NCBI GenBank assembly: GCA_016932955.1
Contig: JAFGBV010000229.1
Coordinates: 1-8,974, forward strand
Direction: 5' to 3'
DNA length: 8,974 bases
Origin: Anaerolineales bacterium
GTDB lineage: Bacteria > Chloroflexota > Anaerolineae > Anaerolineales > UBA4823
Shown here: positions 5,605-8,974 of the stretch, piece by piece
Layout: each line of letters starts with the position of its first letter
How positions within the stretch are numbered: position 1 is the stretch's first letter
Translations under genes and position numbers: made by a program
Notes under the pieces: generated by a model
What the model was told of the DNA's origin: nothing
Database searches by the model: none
The model's input: the letters and a program-made list of their open reading frames with translations, nothing else

Positions 5605-8205
5605 CTAACACTCGCTATACCCGCACGCATAGCACTTGCGGCAGCCTTCTTCATTAACAACTGCTGCCTGGCCGCACTCCGGGCAGAGATCGCCGATGCG
5701 GAAGGCTGCCTGCCCGGAGGGCGGCTCATCGGCGATGGGGCGCGACTCGGGCAAGGCGTGATAGCCGTTCCCGCCTGTCTGGTCGGTGCAATCTACTGAG
5801 CGGTCTTCGCTGTCCAGCAAGTATTCTGCCAGCGCCTGGGCTACCCCATCGGGCAGCGAGCGCACCCGGTTCGGGCCGAAACCCAGCGAGCGCCCGCCGC
5901 CAATCCCCTGCAATTGCGTTGCCACCTCTTTCAGGCGGTCGCGCGGCGAGATCGGTGAAGCCAGACGCAGCTCGTAGGAGATCAAGCGGCCAATTGCCTC
6001 GGATACTGCTGCAGTCTCAGAGCCCGCTTTTGCGGTTGAGATAAACACTTCAAATGGTTGGCAACCGCCGTTCTCGTTGACGGTGATGAAAGCTTTGCCC
6101 ACCGGCGTGCTAATGCTGTAGGTGTAGCCCGGCAGGCGGCGGGGGCGCGGTTTTTTGGTCTCGTGCCAGAGCGCCGGCTGTTCGATCTTGGGCGCTGGGA
6201 CGCCGGCTTTGGAAGACGCGGCTTCTTTGGCTTTGGCGGTTGCCTTGGTCTCCAGCACCACCACCTGGCGCGAGCCAGTTACATACACGGTGATCCCCTT
6301 ACAGCCCAGCTCCCAGGCCAGTTGGTAAACCGTGGCGACATCCTCCTCGGTTGCCCCAACGGGGAAATTGACCGTTTTGCTCAGGCTGTTATCGACAAAA
6401 GCCTGCATGGCTGCCTGCATGCGCACATGTTCCTCAGCAGTGATATCCGCCGATACCACAAAGGTATCCTGGATCGAGTCAGGCACGCCCTCCACCCCCT
6501 GGCAAGAGCCTTGCTCCATCACCTGCGCCACGATCTCCCGCATCGCATCGCCCTGGATGCCCGCGGCAACGAGGGCACGCTCGAACTGCGGGCTGGTGTA
6601 GGTGAGCTGTAGATCCTTGCCGTTATCGTTGACATGGCGGATATATGCCAGGGCGAAAACCGGTTCGCAACCATAGCCTTCGCAGCCAGCCACGGTGGCA
6701 ATCGTGCCGGTGGGGGCGATGGTGGTCTGGGCAGCATTGCGTATGCCGTATTGGCGGATGCCCTCGACCACCTGCTCCCATTCCACCGGAGGGCGCTCCC
6801 AATCGCGCGTGTAAGGCGATACCGGCTGAGGAGGCTGCCAGGTGAGATGCTCCGGATCGTAAATGCTACCGGCGATCGCCGGGAACGGCCCGCGCTCGGC
6901 TGCCATATCTACACTGGTGAGCATGACATGGTAACGGACGAACTCGATCACCTGGGCGGCAAATTCCTGCCCCTCCGGTGAGCCGTAGCGAATGCCGCAG
7001 TGATACATCAGGTCGCCCAGGCCCATGATGCCCAGCCCGATCCGCCGGGCGTTGTGCGCCGCTTCTTTCAATTGCGGCACCGCCGGAACGTAAGCATTGG
7101 CATCCACCACCCCATCCAGGAAGCGCGTAGAGAGCGCCACCGAGCGACGCAGCTTCTCCCAATCCACGCTTCCATTTGCCCCGAGGTGCTCCGCCAGGTT
7201 CACCGATCCCAGGCAGCAGTTTTCATGAGGCCCGAGCCACTGCTCACCGCAAGGATTTGTTGCCTCCAACTGGTAGAGATGGGGAACCGGGTTGCTGCGG
7301 TTGGCTGCATCGAGGAAGAGCATGCCCGGCTCGCCGTTGTGATGTGCCTGCTTGACGATCTTCTGGAGCAGCTCGCGGGCAGGCAGGCGCTTGTGCACCT
7401 TGATCGGCAAGCCTGCCTGTTCTGCCTGTTCCAATGAGCCTTGGAATCCACTGTATTGAGGATGCGAGACATCCGGAAAACGCAACTCCCATATCTCGTT
7501 CTTCTCGACCGCGCGCATGAAAGCGTCGGTGATCCCGACCGAGATATTGAAATTGGTGATGGCGTTCTCGTCCGTCTTGCAGGTGATGAAATCCTCGATA
7601 TCGGGATGATCCACGCGTAAGACGGCCATGTTGGCGCCCCTTCGCGTGCCTCCCTGTGCAATCTCCCCAAAAGCCTTATCGTACACGCGCAGGAAGCCCA
7701 CCGGGCCGGTAGCCTGCCCGGCAGAAGAGCGCACCAGTGCGTTCTTTGGGCGCAGGCGTGAAAAAGCAAAACCATTGCCGCCGCCGGTCTGCTGGATCAA
7801 TGCGGCATCGCGCAGGGTCTGGAAAATGCCCGCCGGATGGCGGCCCATATCGTCTGAAATTGGCAACACAAAGCAGGCAGCAAGCTGCCCCAAGGGAGTT
7901 CCGGCGCCGGTAAAGGTGGGTGAATTGGGAAAGAAGCTTTTGCTGGTCAGCAGATCATAGTACTGGCGTGCCCGTTCCATCACATCACCATGCCAGCATT
8001 CTTCGACACGAGCAATATGGTAAGCTACGCGCCAGAACATCTCTTCCACGGTTTCCACCGGCTTTCCATCCGGCCCGCGGCGCACATAACGGCGTGTGAG
8101 CACTTGGCGGGAATTTTCTGTTAATTCAATCCCGGGCACATCCACAGGGAGCGGCGGCGTGGGCAGAAGTCCGTATTTTTCTTTATCCTGGGTCGCTTGC
8201 AGCAT
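5605..8205 (-). CDS. nrdJ: Adenosylcobalamin-dependent (class II) ribonucleotide reductase
   Basis: Reduces ribonucleotides to deoxyribonucleotides using a cobalamin-generated thiyl radical, without needing an NrdB subunit or oxygen. The 866 aa have full NrdJ layout: N-terminal domain (~25-110); ten-stranded barrel with redox Cys111 ([12 protein letters not shown]), radical Cys319 in NPCGEQ with Asn317 and Glu321, and partner redox Cys330 in [11 protein letters not shown]; the phosphate loop [11 protein letters not shown] (497-507); and SLSKTVNFP (607-615). A Lys/Ala-rich linker (~655-690) leads to a TSCPD-type domain (~693-798). The tail carries six cysteines in 26 residues (841, 844, 855, 858, 861, 866), suited to zinc binding and to swinging-arm reduction of the active site. 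No N-terminal ATP-cone is seen. The ATG at 8205 is fixed by a perfect AAGGAGG eight bases upstream; a TTG six bases earlier is too close. It follows nrdR by 137 nt, and NrdR probably controls it. Confidence 0.98.
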   Translation of the reverse strand: MLQATQDKEKYGLLPTPPLPVDVPGIELTENSRQVLTRRYVRRGPDGKPVETVEEMFWRVAYHIARVEECWHGDVMERARQYYDLLTSKSFFPNSPTFTGAGTPLGQLAACFVLPISDDMGRHPAGIFQTLRDAALIQQTGGGNGFAFSRLRPKNALVRSSAGQATGPVGFLRVYDKAFGEIAQGGTRRGANMAVLRVDHPDIEDFITCKTDENAITNFNISVGITDAFMRAVEKNEIWELRFPDVSHPQYSGFQGSLEQAEQAGLPIKVHKRLPARELLQKIVKQAHHNGEPGMLFLDAANRSNPVPHLYQLEATNPCGEQWLGPHENCCLGSVNLAEHLGANGSVDWEKLRRSVALSTRFLDGVVDANAYVPAVPQLKEAAHNARRIGLGIMGLGDLMYHCGIRYGSPEGQEFAAQVIEFVRYHVMLTSVDMAAERGPFPAIAGSIYDPEHLTWQPPQPVSPYTRDWERPPVEWEQVVEGIRQYGIRNAAQTTIAPTGTIATVAGCEGYGCEPVFALAYIRHVNDNGKDLQLTYTSPQFERALVAAGIQGDAMREIVAQVMEQGSCQGVEGVPDSIQDTFVVSADITAEEHVRMQAAMQAFVDNSLSKTVNFPVGATEEDVATVYQLAWELGCKGITVYVTGSRQVVVLETKATAKAKEAASSKAGVPAPKIEQPALWHETKKPRPRRLPGYTYSISTPVGKAFITVNENGGCQPFEVFISTAKAGSETAAVSEAIGRLISYELRLASPISPRDRLKEVATQLQGIGGGRSLGFGPNRVRSLPDGVAQALAEYLLDSEDRSVDCTDQTGGNGYHALPESRPIADEPPSGQAAFRIGDLCPECGQAAVVNEEGCRKCYACGYSEC

Positions 8206-8213
8206 TCTCAAAT

Positions 8214-8220
8214 CCTCCTT
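8214..8220 (-). promoter_or_regulatory. Strong Shine-Dalgarno of nrdJ
   Basis: AAGGAGG on the minus strand lies eight bases from the ATG at 8205 and only two bases from an in-frame TTG at 8211. It therefore decides the start codon of nrdJ and suggests efficient translation. Confidence 0.85.
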
Positions 8221-8239
8221 ACCGGCAAAAAGTGATGCT

Positions 8240-8269
8240 AAGATACTGGCATACCAGCAAAGATCCCAA
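8240..8269 (-). promoter_or_regulatory. Possible internal promoter of nrdJ
   Basis: In the 137-nt nrdR-nrdJ gap the minus strand reads TTGGGA (8264-8269), an 18-bp spacer, then TATCTT (8240-8245). The start would be near 8233, about 28 nt before the nrdJ ATG and upstream of its strong ribosome-binding site. A near-palindrome, CTGGCATACCAG on the plus strand (8246-8257), fills most of the spacer. Both hexamers are imperfect, so this is tentative. Confidence 0.3.
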
Positions 8270-8342
8270 CGGGAAGCCAGGGTGGCGAACAGAACTGGGC
8301 AGGCTGCGCGAAGCTTCTTCCCAGCGTAGACGAGGAAAATCC

Positions 8343-8792
8343 TCAGACCTCTAATAAACGATTAATTTCTTCTCGAATCGAGCGCAGATCGTCCAATCCT
8401 AAATAGACAATTGCATACCGAATGTAGGCAATGTGGTCCATCTCCTTCAAACCAGCAATCACCATGTCCCCCACCACACGTGAGGAAACCTCCGCCCGGC
8501 CCATCGCCTGCAATGTCGCCTCAATTTCACCCACTAATCGTTCGATATCAGCCGCTGACACCGGGCGCTTGGCGCACGAGATGCGTATGCCGCGGATCAG
8601 CTTGTCACGATCAAACTCCTCCCGCGTGCCATCCTGTTTGATCACCAGGGGGGTCGCGAGGATAGCCCGTTCGTAGGTGCTAAAACGCTGCCCGCAACTT
8701 TCACACTCTCGCCTGCGGCGCACCCCACCACGCGTATCATGGGATGTATCGACAACCCGAGATTGTTCAAATTTGCAATATGGGCAGCGCAT
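8343..8792 (-). CDS. nrdR: Transcriptional repressor NrdR of ribonucleotide reductase genes
   Basis: Zinc-ribbon plus ATP-cone repressor that senses ATP/dATP and represses ribonucleotide reductase genes by binding paired NrdR boxes. The 149 aa are typical in length. Residues 1-40 form the ribbon with Cys3/Cys6 and Cys30/Cys33 ([34 protein letters not shown]). Residues ~47-137 are the ATP-cone, beginning [20 protein letters not shown]. The ATG at 8792 gives the invariant MRCPYC start; only a weak GAGAGAG precedes it. It is the first gene of the minus-strand run, directly upstream of nrdJ. Its own leader holds a promoter and two palindromes suited to autoregulation. Because nrdJ lacks an ATP-cone, NrdR may be the main dATP-responsive control of this enzyme. 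Confidence 0.98.
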   Translation of the reverse strand: MRCPYCKFEQSRVVDTSHDTRGGVRRRRECESCGQRFSTYERAILATPLVIKQDGTREEFDRDKLIRGIRISCAKRPVSAADIERLVGEIEATLQAMGRAEVSSRVVGDMVIAGLKEMDHIAYIRYAIVYLGLDDLRSIREEINRLLEV

Positions 8793-8825
8793 GTCTCTCT
8801 CTAGCGTAACTTAGAACGGATGTAA

Positions 8826-8841
8826 TCCCCATAGATGGGGG
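8826..8841 (-). promoter_or_regulatory. Candidate NrdR box, promoter-distal
   Basis: The plus-strand core CCCCATAGATGGGG (8827-8840) is a 14-bp dyad with perfect six-base arms. Aligned to the NrdR consensus, the inner C.ATA.AT.G positions match, while the outer A/T-C-A-C/G-T-G-T positions are replaced by C and G runs. It is paired with a similar dyad 31 bp away, between the nrdR promoter and start codon. In RNA it could also fold as a five-base-pair hairpin. Confidence 0.55.
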
Positions 8842-8856
8842 GTTCTCGCCATCTTT

Positions 8857-8872
8857 ACCGCATAGGTGGGGA
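8857..8872 (-). promoter_or_regulatory. Candidate NrdR box, promoter-proximal
   Basis: The plus-strand sequence ACCGCATAGGTGGGGA is an imperfect palindrome matching the ATA...T.G core of the published NrdR-box consensus (ACACwATATaTwGtGT type). It lies at about +8 to +23 of the predicted nrdR transcript. It resembles the second box exactly 31 bp away, which is the usual helical-phase spacing for NrdR box pairs. It is the weaker of the two because one arm deviates (CCGC against GGGG). Confidence 0.5.
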
Positions 8873-8885
8873 TAGGAGCAAGAGA

Positions 8886-8914
8886 ATTCTAGCACATCTG
8901 CAATTCCTGCGCAA
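8886..8914 (-). promoter_or_regulatory. Sigma70-type promoter of nrdR
   Basis: On the minus strand TTGCGC (8909-8914) and TAGAAT (8886-8891) are separated by exactly 17 bp, and TGC immediately before the -10 makes it an extended -10. The predicted transcription start is near 8879, giving a leader of about 87 nt before nrdR. Seen by eye only; it is the best promoter-like sequence in the window. Confidence 0.6.
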
Positions 8915-8934
8915 TAGAAATATGAGCAAATCAC

Positions 8935-8966
8935 CTTAAAATTTTGTCAGCTTTGAATATTTTAAG
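8935..8966. repeat. AT-rich inverted repeat upstream of the nrdR promoter
   Basis: CTTAAAAT (8935-8942) and ATTTTAAG (8959-8966) are perfect eight-base inverted arms around a 16-nt spacer. They lie about 20 bp upstream of the nrdR -35 element, in a clearly AT-rich stretch. This could be an UP-element-like region, an operator, or part of the control region of a gene beyond the window edge. Confidence 0.3.
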
Positions 8967-8974
8967 ATTCACCC

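Noticed and set aside
8206..8342. Cobalamin riboswitch in the nrdR-nrdJ gap, suggested by GGGAAGCCAGG and because NrdJ uses B12.
   Set aside because: The motif is on the plus strand, opposite to nrdJ; the gap is shorter than a typical cobalamin riboswitch, and no B12-box-like sequence is visible on the minus strand.
8332..8344. Hairpin GAGGAAAATCCTC at the end of nrdR as a terminator.
   Set aside because: The stem is only five base pairs, overlaps the stop codon and has no T-run after it on the minus strand.

Overview
The window looks like chromosomal DNA of a bacterium, most plausibly Chloroflexota (Anaerolineae-like). This is an inference from three things: a B12-dependent (class II) ribonucleotide reductase paired with NrdR, two lipoproteins whose mature N-termini run straight into Pro/Thr/Ser-rich linkers, and a GC content of roughly 55-60%. 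No rRNA, tRNA, CRISPR array, insertion sequence, integrase or phage gene is visible.

Layout. One gene lies on the plus strand: a lipoprotein with an FGE-sulfatase (SUMF1-like) fold (52-1116). It converges on a co-directional minus-strand run of six genes. Read 5' to 3' on the minus strand these are nrdR (8792-8343), nrdJ (8205-5605), a stand-alone condensation-domain acyltransferase (5582-4251), deoC (4199-3477), a GH130 glycoside phosphorylase (3445-2522) and a lipoprotein glycoside hydrolase with a clan-A-like catalytic pair (2478-1150). Five of the six starts were fixed or revised from ribosome-binding sites and homology. nrdJ has a textbook AAGGAGG eight bases before its ATG. Gaps after nrdJ are 22, 51, 31 and 43 nt with no convincing terminator, so a long transcript is possible. 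The nrdR-nrdJ gap is 137 nt and holds a candidate internal promoter.

How the genes fit together. nrdR and nrdJ form a self-contained dNTP synthesis and control unit. Upstream of nrdR are a good sigma70-type promoter with an extended -10 and, just downstream of it, two similar imperfect palindromes 31 bp apart, which is the expected arrangement of NrdR boxes. The deoC/GH130/GH trio looks like a small carbohydrate catabolism cassette: an exported lipid-anchored glycosidase, a cytoplasmic phosphorylase and a cytoplasmic aldolase. No transporter or sugar regulator is present in the window. The condensation-domain gene between the two units has visibly lower GC, and nothing nearby explains its substrate. 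It and the unclassified glycosidase are the least understood parts of the window. I see no clear signature of a wholly new defence or mobile system.
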